Part shown: positions 1-8,281 of the stretch, one piece after another
Layout: each line of letters begins with the position of its first letter
How positions within the stretch are numbered: the stretch's first letter is position 1
Source: Fuerstiella sp.
Lineage (GTDB): Bacteria > Planctomycetota > Planctomycetia > Planctomycetales > Planctomycetaceae
Direction: 5' to 3'
Assembly: GCA_029941865.1 (NCBI GenBank)
Contig: JAPYTO010000032.1
Span: 1-40,547 of the forward strand
DNA length: 40,547 nucleotides
Notes under the pieces: generated by a model
Seen by the model: the letters and a program-made list of their open reading frames with translations, nothing else
Databases searched by the model: none
Told to the model about the DNA's origin: nothing
Made by a program: the position numbers and the translations under genes

Positions 1-801
1 ATCGGCTCCCGTGGTCCCCTCACGCTGGCTCCCTCTTTCGCCGCCACTCACAAATTCGCGAGCGACCTGCTCGGAGTCGCCAATGTGCTCGCACACAGCC
101 GAAATCTCTTCTTCTGTCACGTAATCCGTCAGGCCGTCGGTGGCCAGCACCAGGCAATCTCCGCTTCGAATTGTGAAAGACACAACATCAGCCGGGTCTC
201 TGTCCGGCCATGCTCCAAGATATTTGTAAAGCACGTTTCGGTATTGGTGAGTTGCTGCTTCTTCGGGCGACAGCAGTCCAGCATTGACCAGTCCGGCAGT
301 CATTGTGTGGTCCGAAGTCAACCGCTGTATCACACCATCACGGACCAGGCAGGCTCGGCTGTCGCCGATGCTGGCAAGGTAAAGATCTTCATCAATAACG
401 ACCGCAGCGATCGCCGTCGTTCCCATCCTGCATTGTCTCCAACTACACTGTCGCTCAGATATGATTGCGCTGTTGGCCGTTCTCATGGCCGCCAGAAGCT
501 GAACTCGGATTTGCTCTTTCCGGTCCACCAGAAACGCGAACTGAGATCTGGCGGAGAATTCATTGGCCTGAACAAGCTGGCCGATTTCTTCATCAAGAAT
601 GTCACAGGCCATGCGGCTTGCCACTTCACCGCCTGCCGAACCTCCAATGCCATCCGCTATGACGAAGTACTGCTGATGAGAATCAATGACACAGCAGTCC
701 TCGTTTCGTTCGCGACTGGTCCCCCGAACGGACCCTCCGCCGGCCCGAACGAAAAGTGATTCGGCGAGCTCCGGAACTGGAAAATCTGAAACACTCGACA
801 T
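1..801 (-). CDS. PP2C-family serine/threonine protein phosphatase (partial, C-terminus cut by window edge)
   Basis: Translating the minus strand from the ATG at 801 gives 267 codons without a stop, running off the left edge. The PP2C (PPM) motifs appear in order: RNEDC near residue 30, ADGIGGSAGGE near 45-55, a GTT motif, a GDSRACLV block, LTSDH, and LATDGL near 230. The visible part ends where the terminal metal-binding DN motif would start. These proteins are Mg/Mn-dependent phosphoserine/threonine phosphatases, in bacteria often paired with Hanks-type kinases or sigma-factor switches. No membrane segment is visible, so it is probably cytoplasmic. The start is supported by a GGAGGG ribosome site about 6 nt upstream. 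The substrate is unknown and no kinase lies in the window. The family call is secure. Confidence 0.9.
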   Translation of the reverse strand, partial: MSSVSDFPVPELAESLFVRAGGGSVRGTSRERNEDCCVIDSHQQYFVIADGIGGSAGGEVASRMACDILDEEIGQLVQANEFSARSQFAFLVDRKEQIRVQLLAAMRTANSAIISERQCSWRQCRMGTTAIAAVVIDEDLYLASIGDSRACLVRDGVIQRLTSDHTMTAGLVNAGLLSPEEAATHQYRNVLYKYLGAWPDRDPADVVSFTIRSGDCLVLATDGLTDYVTEEEISAVCEHIGDSEQVAREFVSGGERGSQREGTTGAD

Positions 802-929
802 GTCTCGCCCTCCGTTTTATGAGAATCCAGCTTACGGCTGTCAATTAGACACAGGTTTCGTTCCGTCTATTCAGGCAAGCAAACCTGCTGGCAGGTGCTC
901 CGGATGCCTGCCGGAACGTTAACACGATA

Positions 930-957
930 ATAATACCCTTAAGTCCTCTTAACGCAA
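930..957 (-). promoter_or_regulatory. Candidate sigma-70 promoter for the PP2C gene with dyad in the spacer
   Basis: On the minus strand TTGCGT (957-952) and TATTAT (935-930) are separated by 16 bases. Between them lies a perfect inverted repeat, TTAAG-N4-CTTAA (939-952), a plausible operator. The leader to the ATG at 801 would be about 120 nt. Based on consensus matching only. Confidence 0.3.
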
Positions 958-1059
958 GTGGCCATGCCGAAACTCTGTGTTATCTCCGGATAAACGCGGC
1001 GAATGGGAGTGAGTATCACTCCTGTGGTGGCGTTACGGAAATCAATCGGATGTAAAGGT

Positions 1060-1097
1060 CCATAACTCTTGATTTGTGTGGTCGACTCCCGTACTAT
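1060..1097 (+). promoter_or_regulatory. Candidate sigma-70 promoter for the PSCyt/DUF1501 pair
   Basis: TTGATT (1069-1074) and TACTAT (1092-1097) are separated by 17 bases, each matching consensus at four of six positions. The 9-mer CCATAACTC (1060-1068) directly abuts the -35 element. The same 9-mer occurs in the promoter regions of the hemerythrin gene and the HTTM unit, so it may be a shared regulator half-site. The leader to the ATG at 1250 would be about 145 nt. Confidence 0.33.
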
Positions 1098-1249
1098 AAG
1101 CCGATCGAGAGCCTCAGCGAATTGGTCGAATCCATCTGAGCGTTGGGATGTCCTTTTTTTTGAGACGCTTATCTCTCTGCCCCCCCTCTGCCAGTTGCCT
1201 GCATGCCGGCGACCGGCATCTCCCACCCAGGACATGCAACGAGTTCAGC

Positions 1250-3886
1250 ATGAAGATTCTTTCTCATTGCTATCTGGCTGCGCTGATTCCGGTCCTGAGT
1301 ACGGCGCCGCTGTGTGCCGAGGAGCCGGCAGCGAAGAACGTTCAAACGGCCGCGGACAACACCGGTACGACTCTGTTTGAAGAGAAGATCCTGCCAGCGC
1401 TGAAGGAGCATTGTTATGCGTGTCACTCGAAGGCTGCTGAGACCACTGAGGGCGGACTGGAACTTGATTCACCGCTGGGGTTGATGCGCGGTGGCGATTC
1501 CGGCCCGATGTTCAAGGCTCACGAAACAGAGGAGAATCATCTGCTACAGATGCTGAGGCACCACGACGACGTGTCCGCAATGCCCCCCGAAGAAAAGCTA
1601 CCTGCCGAAATCATCGCTGCCTTTGAGCAATGGATTCGCCTTGGGGCACCAGATTCGCGCGAAGACAGCGGGCCTACCGCGAAAGAACAGCGTCTTGGCA
1701 GGGCGAAGCAGCATTGGGCGTTTCAACCGCCTAAGGTCACTGCACTGCCGGTCGTTAAGAATAACGCGTGGGCTCACGACAAAATGATTGACACCTTTGT
1801 CCTGGCGGCGATCGAGGCGGAAGGCATGAAGCCGGTGGGTGATGCGAATCGGCAGACATTGATTCGTCGCCTGTATTTCGATCTTGTGGGGTTGCCTCCT
1901 GCACCCCAGGACGTGGATAGATTTGTCCCCGACCAGGCTTCCGACGCCGTGGAAAAACTCGTGGATCGTCTGCTGAATTCGCCTCAGTTCGGAGAACGCT
2001 GGGGACGACACTGGCTGGATGTTGTTCGATTCGCTGAATCCAGCGGCATGGAATTCAACTTCACGTATCCACACGCATGGCCGTTCCGAAACTACGTGTT
2101 TGATGCCTTCAATGCCGACAAACCCTTCGACGAGTTTCTCCGAGAACAGATTGCGGGCGATCTGTTGCCAAACGAAGGAAAGCAATCGCCTGCTTTGGTC
2201 GAGGCTCGGCAGATTGCAACAAGTGTCCTGGCATTCGGACCGAAACGGCACAATTCGTCGGGCACAGAATTTCAGATGGATATCGCTGACGACCAGATCA
2301 ACGTTGTCTTCAAATCCACGCTGGCAATGACGGTATCCTGTGCACGGTGCCACGACCACAAATTCGATCCGATCCCCACAACAGACTATTACGGTCTGGC
2401 GGGCATTTTTCTCAGCACCGAACCGCTGTACGGAACGATCAAGCAGAAGTACAGCAATACGCCGACCGATCTGTTGCCCATTGGCGAAAATGCTCAGGCG
2501 AAACATGAGGCGATTAAGAAGTACGACGCAGAACTGGCCGTGGCCGAGAAACTGCTGACGGCCAAACGCGAAGAGTTGAAGAAAGCGAGAGACGCCCAGG
2601 AAGTGGCCGCCAAAGAAAAAACCAGCGCAGACAAACTGCTGGCCGCGGTCACAGCACGTCAGGACGCTACTGAAGCCAGTTCAGCAGATACGACTGGACA
2701 AGACGCACGCAGCGAACTCGACAGGGCCGTGGCAAAACTGACGGCATCCACGACTGCCGTTGCGACACTGAAGGCGGAGTTCCGGAAGGTGGAAGGTGCG
2801 GTTGCGAAACTCAGGAAGAACACTCTGCCTCGTCCTCACTATGCGATGAGCGTTCGTGATCGAGCTAAACCCGCGGACACGAAACTGGCCATTCGTGGCG
2901 ATTTTCGGAATCGCGGCGACGTTGTTCCACGTGGTTTTCTGAGCGCCGTGAACGTGCCGGATGCCGCAACGATTGACCTGACGAGCAGCGGGCGACTGCA
3001 GCTGGCGAATTGGATTGCCAGTCCGGAAAACCCATTAACGGCCCGGGTGATGGTGAATCGTATCTGGCACCATCTGTTCGGTCGTGGCATTGTCTCCACC
3101 GTCGACAACTTTGGCGTCATTGGCAAACCGCCGACTCATCCGAAACTACTGGATATGCTCGCGTTGCGCTTCGTTGATGACGGTTGGTCAGTCAAACGAA
3201 TGGTGCGTGCCATTGTGCTGAGTCGAGCCTACCAGTTGAGCAGCCACGCCAGCGAACAGAATATGGCCATCGATCCTGATAATCGACTGCTGTGGCGAAC
3301 GACGCCCCGTCGACTTGAAGCCGAGACTATTCGCGATGCTATTCTGACAGTCAGCGGACAGCTTAATCTGCAGAGGCCGGAAGGGTCCACTGTCACCGGT
3401 CTGGGAGACAAACTGGTGCGCAGCATCGCTCCGGAAAAAATTCAACCCGCCAGCAATCATCGCAGCGTGTATCTGCCGGTCGTCCGTGACTACGTACCTG
3501 AACTGTTTGATCTGTTTGACTTCCCGTCGCCCAGTCTTGTGAGCGGACATCGTGCCGTCACCAACGTGCCGTCGCAATCGCTCTATCTACGCAACTCAGC
3601 GTTTGTTGCCGACCAGGCAAATCTGGCGGCCGCACGTCTGCTGGCGTCGGCGGAAGCAACCGACGACACACAGCGAGCAGCATTGGCCATGCGTTGGGCC
3701 CTGGGACGGACACCATCTGGTATCGAACGCGATGCGGCCTTGCAACTGGTCAACGCAGTCCGACAGGAGGAAGCGGATTCGAAAGAGAAGGTACAGGCCG
3801 TGCCGGACCGTGCTGCATGGTCCGCGTGGTTCCTGACACTGTTTACCACAGCTGAGTTTCGATATTTGGCGGACATTGACATATAG
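1250..3886 (+). CDS. Secreted planctomycete cytochrome c protein with PSCyt1, DUF1549 and DUF1553 domains
   Basis: I place the start at the ATG at 1250 (878 aa) because it begins a clear signal peptide (hydrophobic stretch ending near CAEE). The longer frame from 1148 would bury it. Residues about 40-140 form a PSCyt1 cytochrome c domain with heme motif CYACH (C55, C58, H59). Residues about 170-390 match DUF1549, including a CARCHDHKFDP motif that is itself a second CxxCH. A charged, Ala/Lys/Glu-rich likely coiled-coil stretch occupies about 420-530. DUF1553 follows (about 580-850, with NRIWHHLFGRG). These large exported proteins are strongly expanded in Planctomycetes and are nearly always next to a DUF1501 gene, as here. 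Their biochemical role is not firmly established; links to polysaccharide use or extracytoplasmic electron transfer have been suggested. The family assignment is certain, the function is not. Confidence 0.88.
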   Translation: MKILSHCYLAALIPVLSTAPLCAEEPAAKNVQTAADNTGTTLFEEKILPALKEHCYACHSKAAETTEGGLELDSPLGLMRGGDSGPMFKAHETEENHLLQMLRHHDDVSAMPPEEKLPAEIIAAFEQWIRLGAPDSREDSGPTAKEQRLGRAKQHWAFQPPKVTALPVVKNNAWAHDKMIDTFVLAAIEAEGMKPVGDANRQTLIRRLYFDLVGLPPAPQDVDRFVPDQASDAVEKLVDRLLNSPQFGERWGRHWLDVVRFAESSGMEFNFTYPHAWPFRNYVFDAFNADKPFDEFLREQIAGDLLPNEGKQSPALVEARQIATSVLAFGPKRHNSSGTEFQMDIADDQINVVFKSTLAMTVSCARCHDHKFDPIPTTDYYGLAGIFLSTEPLYGTIKQKYSNTPTDLLPIGENAQAKHEAIKKYDAELAVAEKLLTAKREELKKARDAQEVAAKEKTSADKLLAAVTARQDATEASSADTTGQDARSELDRAVAKLTASTTAVATLKAEFRKVEGAVAKLRKNTLPRPHYAMSVRDRAKPADTKLAIRGDFRNRGDVVPRGFLSAVNVPDAATIDLTSSGRLQLANWIASPENPLTARVMVNRIWHHLFGRGIVSTVDNFGVIGKPPTHPKLLDMLALRFVDDGWSVKRMVRAIVLSRAYQLSSHASEQNMAIDPDNRLLWRTTPRRLEAETIRDAILTVSGQLNLQRPEGSTVTGLGDKLVRSIAPEKIQPASNHRSVYLPVVRDYVPELFDLFDFPSPSLVSGHRAVTNVPSQSLYLRNSAFVADQANLAAARLLASAEATDDTQRAALAMRWALGRTPSGIERDAALQLVNAVRQEEADSKEKVQAVPDRAAWSAWFLTLFTTAEFRYLADIDI

Positions 3887-3922
3887 AGCGGCGCACCTGC
3901 GTCCCCCGTAGTTCGGAGCACA

Positions 3923-5305
3923 ATGACCATGAAAAACATGTCAGCAAATCCAACGGTTTCCCGTCGCGGATGGCTGCAGGCAGCATCCTGCGGTCTGGGA
4001 GCACTCACGGTCAATGGCCTCGCTCCGAGTCGAGCATCTGCCGGTCTCCTCTCTCCGCGAGGTCCTCACTTCACGGGCAAAGCCAAACGTGTCATCTTTT
4101 TGTTCATGGCTGGAGGACCGTCGCAGTTTGAGTCCTTTGACTACAAGCCTATGCTGAAGAAAGCCGGCGGCAAAAAGGGCATGAAGAAGGGAACGCTGCT
4201 TGCACCTCAGGCCAACTTCGCCCGACACGGCGAAAGCGGGATGTGGATCTCCGACGCGTTTCCGCATCTGGCCAAACAGGCTGATCAACTGTGCATGCTC
4301 AATGCCATGTCCGGACCCAGTCGCGCACATCCAATTGCCGTGCCGATGCTGCACACAGGCGAATTTCAGTTCGTACGACCGTCGTTTGGGTCGTGGGTGC
4401 TGTATGGGCTGGGAAGCGAGAATCAGGACCTGCCTGGGTTCTTTACCATCAAGCCGACTCGCACGTTCGGCGGCCCAGCCAACTACGGCAGCGCTTTCCT
4501 GCCCAGCACCTTTCAGGCCACTCGCCTGGGGTGGGAAGGCCAGGCCGTCAAGAATGCCGGGATCAGCAACCTGACTTCCCATCACGGCCTGAGTCGCGAT
4601 TCTGCCAGCAGGTCCCTGAAACTGGCCCAGTTGATGAATCAGCGATTACTGAGCCAGACCGAAGACGTCCGCGGCGCCATCGATTCGCTGGAACTAAGCG
4701 ATCGCATGCAGTCGGCCGTTCCCAGAGTGCTCGACATCAGTGGCGAATCGAAAGAGACTCTTGCCGCATACGGTGTCGGCGCGGGACGGACAGACGATTT
4801 CGGTCGACAATGCCTGTTGGCACGACGGTTGGTCGAATCCGGCGTAAGGTTTGTGGAAGTCAGTTGCAACGGCTGGGATCACCACAGCAATCTCGACAAA
4901 TTCAAAAGCAAAGCGGAAGAAATCGATCAGCCCATCGCGGCGTTGCTTGCCGACCTGCAGCAACGAGGCCTGCTGGACGATACGCTTGTCCTATGGACGG
5001 GTGAATTCGGTCGCACGCCGGAGACCCAGGTACTGGAGGGTGAGGAGAAGATTGGGCGCGACCACAACGCCGAAGGCTACACCGCCTGGCTGGCCGGTGG
5101 AGGCGTTCGCGGAGGACTGACTCACGGCACAACAGACGAACTGGGCTACGCTGCCACCGACGGCAACGTCCATCTTCACGACCTGCATGCAACGATGCTG
5201 CACCTGCTGGGGTTCGATCACACCAAACTGGTCTATCGCTACGGCGGCCGCGACTTCCGCCTCACGAACATACACGGGGATGTCGTGCCCGAAATATTTG
5301 CGTAG
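3923..5305 (+). CDS. Tat-exported DUF1501 protein
   Basis: This 460-aa protein has an N-terminal Tat-type signal (SRRGWLQAA near residue 13, then a hydrophobic stretch to an ASAG-like cleavage region). DUF1501 belongs to the alkaline phosphatase/sulfatase-like superfamily. Visible elements are FLFMAGGPSQFESFD near 60, GWDHHSN near 315, WTGEFGRTPE near 355 and GRDHNAEGYTAWLAGGG near 375, which resemble metal-site positions of that fold. It follows the PSCyt gene after 36 bases and the two are surely co-transcribed, the usual planctomycete pairing. A GGAG ribosome site precedes the ATG; an in-frame ATG two codons later is an alternative. Substrate and activity are unknown. Confidence 0.87.
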   Translation: MTMKNMSANPTVSRRGWLQAASCGLGALTVNGLAPSRASAGLLSPRGPHFTGKAKRVIFLFMAGGPSQFESFDYKPMLKKAGGKKGMKKGTLLAPQANFARHGESGMWISDAFPHLAKQADQLCMLNAMSGPSRAHPIAVPMLHTGEFQFVRPSFGSWVLYGLGSENQDLPGFFTIKPTRTFGGPANYGSAFLPSTFQATRLGWEGQAVKNAGISNLTSHHGLSRDSASRSLKLAQLMNQRLLSQTEDVRGAIDSLELSDRMQSAVPRVLDISGESKETLAAYGVGAGRTDDFGRQCLLARRLVESGVRFVEVSCNGWDHHSNLDKFKSKAEEIDQPIAALLADLQQRGLLDDTLVLWTGEFGRTPETQVLEGEEKIGRDHNAEGYTAWLAGGGVRGGLTHGTTDELGYAATDGNVHLHDLHATMLHLLGFDHTKLVYRYGGRDFRLTNIHGDVVPEIFA

Positions 5306-5387
5306 ACGACACCTGCGGATTTGACCTACGCATCGTCACGGTGAGCGCGTGGCAGGATTCTGAGCGTGTGAGTGCCAGACAATCTGT

Positions 5388-6029
5388 TCACTTAGCCAAC
5401 AGATGGCCGTCATCGTCCAGGTTAATGCGCCCCCCTTTCGCAAGATCCCTGTGATTGACGGTCGTTGGTGCCGAGAGCGTACACTGTTTCAGGCGTTGGT
5501 TTTCGTGCAGCTGAATACTGTTAAAAAGGTCACCTTTGCAGGGGATGTCCTGTACGACGACGTTGTTCGGGGCAAAGAACTCTTTCAGGCTGCCACTCGG
5601 ATAGAACACCACCACGGCTCCCATGATCCCTCCGCCCGTTCCCCGACATTTGTGTTTCTGAATCGTCTGGTTCGCGGGAAACCTGCAACTCGCCAGCTGC
5701 CCGTCGCGGTCAAATGACACCCACGTATCGGTGGGAACCTTGATGCCATTGACCGTTGCGTCTTCAGCCGTCAGCCCACCCGAAACACTTCCGTCTTCAC
5801 GCCGATGCAGCCACCCTTTGTAAATCAGGTCGTCCACTTCGACCTGCTCAGCGAGGTGTCCGATCGAATACGTGACACCGGCCTCAGTTCTACTCTTCTC
5901 AAACCGTATTCGTTTGTACTCGATCCCGTCCACAGTCTGCTGATATTGCCATGAATGGAACCCGCCATTCGCGAGGAACCATGCGGCGAAGGCAAACAGC
6001 AGGATTGCCACGATTGAAATTGTTTTCAT
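5388..6029 (-). CDS. Secreted or membrane-anchored protein of unknown function with MORN-like repeats
   Basis: Starting at the ATG at 6029 gives 213 aa that open with a hydrophobic segment (MKTISIVAILLF, residues 1-22), either signal peptide or anchor. The frame continues upstream to 6140, but that part lacks coding character. The C-terminal half has about four spaced units of the form aromatic/aliphatic-x-F/L-x-x-x-G/Q-x-L followed by a polar stretch: WVSFDRDGQLASC, VVFYPSGSLKEFF, SIQLHENQRLKQC, RINLDDDGHLLA. This resembles MORN/YwqK-type beta-hairpin repeats. Three of the units carry a cysteine. It converges with the DUF1501 gene and no partner is apparent. I do not recognise a named family and assign no function. 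Confidence 0.6.
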   Translation of the reverse strand: MKTISIVAILLFAFAAWFLANGGFHSWQYQQTVDGIEYKRIRFEKSRTEAGVTYSIGHLAEQVEVDDLIYKGWLHRREDGSVSGGLTAEDATVNGIKVPTDTWVSFDRDGQLASCRFPANQTIQKHKCRGTGGGIMGAVVVFYPSGSLKEFFAPNNVVVQDIPCKGDLFNSIQLHENQRLKQCTLSAPTTVNHRDLAKGGRINLDDDGHLLAK

Positions 6030-6620
6030 GGGAGTTCTCACTTTGGCGAAGCAGACATACAGATCAGGCCACTGCGAACCGCATGCCAGAACGGATGCCG
6101 ACGTCTTGGGGCGGCAAACCGCCGAACAAGCAGTCCGCACACGACACTACGTGCAGCCGGTCGACTGCAGGCCCTTGCGCAGCAGCGGAGCAGATCACTG
6201 CACGCATGACCGTCTGGTGTAATGCTGGAAACCAGCCACAGAGCTGCCATGTGCGGAGCTCATCGTCATTGTCTGTTGACTGGATTGAGCGTCCTGGCAG
6301 ACAGTCGCGACTGGTACAGCCTTGTCCCGGTTGACTTAGAAGCCCCGACGCTGGAACACGTTCGTCCGGGCGTGGCGTACGGGTCAACGAGCCTTCACGT
6401 TCTGTGTGAGATCAGCGACTGCAAAGAATGAAGCAGAACAGAAGGTGCTCGCGATCCTCAGCGGTGCCATTCTGAGCCCTTGAAGTTCCACGTCGTGAGG
6501 CGCCGCAATATTCCCGGTGGTCGCGAATCGATGTCGACTGGCTTGAAACCGGATTCACGTCGACTGAGATCCCTCGATGCCAGCATCAGATTGCCTGGTT
6601 CCGGGAACAAGGTCGCCCAA
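6030..6620. other. Gene-poor intergenic stretch
   Basis: These 591 bases lie between the start of the MORN-like gene and the end of the hemerythrin gene, both on the minus strand. The open frames here are short, have no recognisable family and lack good ribosome sites. I see no RNA gene, no U-tract terminator and no convincing promoter. A short palindrome, GTTCC-G-GGAAC, lies near 6598-6608, too tight to form a hairpin. It may hold the promoter of the gene starting at 6029 or a decayed gene. Confidence 0.5.
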
Positions 6621-7064
6621 CTAATCTCCCGTCCCGATTTCAGTGAACCAGGCTTCCTGCATAAGTGCGGTCTCGCGATGCTCGTGAGTACGGCAGGCTG
6701 CGACGAACTCCTCAAGCTCCTTACGCAGTCTTGCGAACCCCTCGTCAACGTCAGCGGTCGTCGAAAGCTGGTCGTCGAGATATTCCAGACGGGCCAGTAG
6801 CTCATCATGCTCGGTTTCGAGTGTCTGTGCCAGACGACTTAACCGGGGGGCCATTTCAACGATCTCTTCGAAATAGCCTCCCTGCTCTTCGTGGTCGAAA
6901 TGACACTTCAATATGACGGCAAGCTCAGAGAAACGCATGCGTAGAACCGGTACTCTTACCAATTCGCCACCAAGAAAAGCGTCAAATGCGGCGTACTGCC
7001 GTTCAAGTTTCTGATGTTCAGAGTTGATCTCCTGAAACACGTCAACCGTGACTTTCGTGGTCAT
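6621..7064 (-). CDS. Hemerythrin-like (HHE cation-binding) protein
   Basis: This 147-aa soluble protein matches the four-helix hemerythrin/HHE fold. Candidate di-iron ligands are H17, H55 with E59/E60 (in HFDHEE), H86 with E90 (EHDEL) and the HEHRE motif near 127-131. Hemerythrin-domain proteins bind O2 or NO or act in iron and redox homeostasis. Single-domain bacterial forms are often induced by nitrosative or oxidative stress. The start is supported by an AGGAG site 8 nt upstream. The upstream region carries a strong promoter with an operator-like dyad, so it is probably its own transcription unit. It lies downstream of an RIC-type gene that also has a hemerythrin domain, which fits a shared NO/iron role. 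The ligand (O2, NO or iron storage) cannot be told from sequence. Confidence 0.85.
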   Translation of the reverse strand: MTTKVTVDVFQEINSEHQKLERQYAAFDAFLGGELVRVPVLRMRFSELAVILKCHFDHEEQGGYFEEIVEMAPRLSRLAQTLETEHDELLARLEYLDDQLSTTADVDEGFARLRKELEEFVAACRTHEHRETALMQEAWFTEIGTGD

Positions 7065-7538
7065 GACTGGTCTCCTGCAAGAGGCGGGCTGTACCTGGAA
7101 CGGTGCAGCGGAGGGAAGGTTTCTGAAGATCCACAGAGTTATGGATCGTCATATCCATATTATGAGCCAGGAGACAGTGTTATGTCAATGTTTATCGTGA
7201 AACGAGGTCTGCGACGTGCCATGCATCGCAGACAAATCTGCTGAACGCAGCCATGCAAAAACTGAGGCACATTTGGGCAATGTCACGTTTACACGAACAG
7301 TTTTGCACACCCCAATGCCTAATGATTTGGTGAGGCTTTCCGTCCGGTGCATCGAAGGGGCATGACATTCTGAATTCGATCCAGCTGAGTGACCATCGCA
7401 GCAACTGATTCCAGCAGGCCGACACGCGCTGGCGCATCAGGAGCATAATAGCCACCGGCAGAACGGTCGGATGACCAACGCCCCTCAGCCGTTCTCGTCA
7501 ACGGATGTTTACGTATGAAATATCCGTCAGGATTCGTT
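7065..7538. other. Intergenic region upstream of the hemerythrin gene
   Basis: These 474 bases contain the hemerythrin promoter and dyad (7140-7188, listed separately) and no convincing gene. A small stem-loop, GCAGA-N4-TCTGC (7228-7241), without a following T-run may be a remnant terminator between the RIC and hemerythrin genes. Confidence 0.5.
7136..7188 (-). promoter_or_regulatory. Strong sigma-70-like promoter of the hemerythrin gene with perfect operator-like dyad
   Basis: On the minus strand TTGACA (7188-7183, perfect -35) and CATAAT (7164-7159, five of six) are separated by 18 bases. Immediately downstream, at the expected transcription start, lies the inverted repeat TATGGAT-N6-ATCCATA (7140-7159). 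It extends into GAGTTATGGAT on the plus strand (7136-7146). A dyad over the start site is the usual layout for repression. The same ATCCATAACTC 11-mer recurs at 19287-19297. The leader to the ATG at 7064 is about 85-90 nt. Confidence 0.55.
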
Positions 7539-8267
7539 TCACGCGTTGGAACCGATCCTGGCCGCATTCAACTGCTCAGCCCGTGGAAACAGGATGCTGT
7601 TCTCTTTGTGGATATGCCGGTGCAGATCACGTTCCAGATTCTGCAGACCATCAAGCATTGTGCGCCATGTGTTGCAGGCATCGACGGGCACCAGAAAATC
7701 CTGTGTCAGTTCCCTAATGCGTTTTAACGCATTTCCTGCGTTATCGTGTTCGTGTTCCATCATGCGAATCGGGTTGGCGACTGTGCCGAATGGAAATCGC
7801 GGACAGTCCATGGATTGTTCCAGAAGCCGAATGGCCGGAAACAGAATATTCTCCTCCTTCATCATGTGCGGCTCCAACTCCGATCGCAATTCGGCAAATA
7901 CCGTCCGCACATCGTGTAACTCGGGATGCACGGAATCATGCACGTCTGCAACCTTTCTCACCAGTTGCGTCAGACGCGGCAACTCGGTTTTCAGAAAGGC
8001 GTGATGAGTGACTTCGATGTGATCGCACAATTCTTTGAGCGGCATCTCCCTGCAGTCCGGTTGTGATTCGTCGCCACGCTGGTCGATGGCATCGTTCAGC
8101 CGTGCGGCGAGCGAGTCGGTATCGAGGTCTTTCGCTTCGCAGACGTCTGCCAGCGACTGGTTGCCGCCGCAACAATAGTCAATCTGTAAGTCTTCGAATA
8201 CGCGTGCCGTCTCTGGATGCTCCGCCACCCAGTCGCCGACGGTTCGTATTTTATCAATCATGGGCAT
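7539..8267 (-). CDS. ric: Iron-sulfur cluster repair di-iron protein (RIC/YtfE/ScdA type)
   Basis: This 242-aa protein has the two-part RIC architecture. An N-terminal ScdA_N (DUF542) domain carries the diagnostic DYCCGGNQSL motif (C32, C33). A C-terminal hemerythrin domain has candidate ligands H88/H89, H110, H134, E138, H161/H163 and the HRHIHKEN segment near 216-222. RIC proteins restore iron-sulfur clusters damaged by nitric oxide or peroxide; a role in NO chemistry has also been proposed for YtfE. The family is normally about 220-250 aa. I chose the ATG at 8267, preceded by AAGGA at 6 nt, over an upstream TTG. It starts 14 nt after the VWA gene on the same strand and is almost certainly co-transcribed with it from the sigma-54-like element near 10440. 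Its presence near a nitrate reductase fits defence against NO. Confidence 0.9.
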   Translation of the reverse strand: MPMIDKIRTVGDWVAEHPETARVFEDLQIDYCCGGNQSLADVCEAKDLDTDSLAARLNDAIDQRGDESQPDCREMPLKELCDHIEVTHHAFLKTELPRLTQLVRKVADVHDSVHPELHDVRTVFAELRSELEPHMMKEENILFPAIRLLEQSMDCPRFPFGTVANPIRMMEHEHDNAGNALKRIRELTQDFLVPVDACNTWRTMLDGLQNLERDLHRHIHKENSILFPRAEQLNAARIGSNA

Positions 8268-8281
8268 GGTGTTTCCTTCAG

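Larger units (their letters stand above)
802..1249. other. Divergent intergenic region between PP2C and the PSCyt gene
   Basis: No convincing gene is seen in these 448 bases. Open frames on both strands have no recognisable family, and the plus-strand frame from 1148 is only an upstream extension of the next gene. The region holds one candidate promoter on each strand (listed separately). It also has a GC-rich set of overlapping inverted repeats around 875-916 (CCTGC/GCAGG and CCGG arms) that would lie in the PP2C leader RNA. Confidence 0.6.

Noticed and set aside
1598-2506. Long minus-strand open frame inside the PSCyt gene
   Set aside because: Antisense shadow of a certain coding sequence with no recognisable family.
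5306-5387. Rho-independent terminator between the converging DUF1501 and MORN-like genes
   Set aside because: Only a four-base stem is possible and there is no T-run.
7228-7241. Stem-loop as terminator of the VWA-ric unit
   Set aside because: Short stem, no U-tract and about 300 bases from the ric stop; noted only as weak structure.
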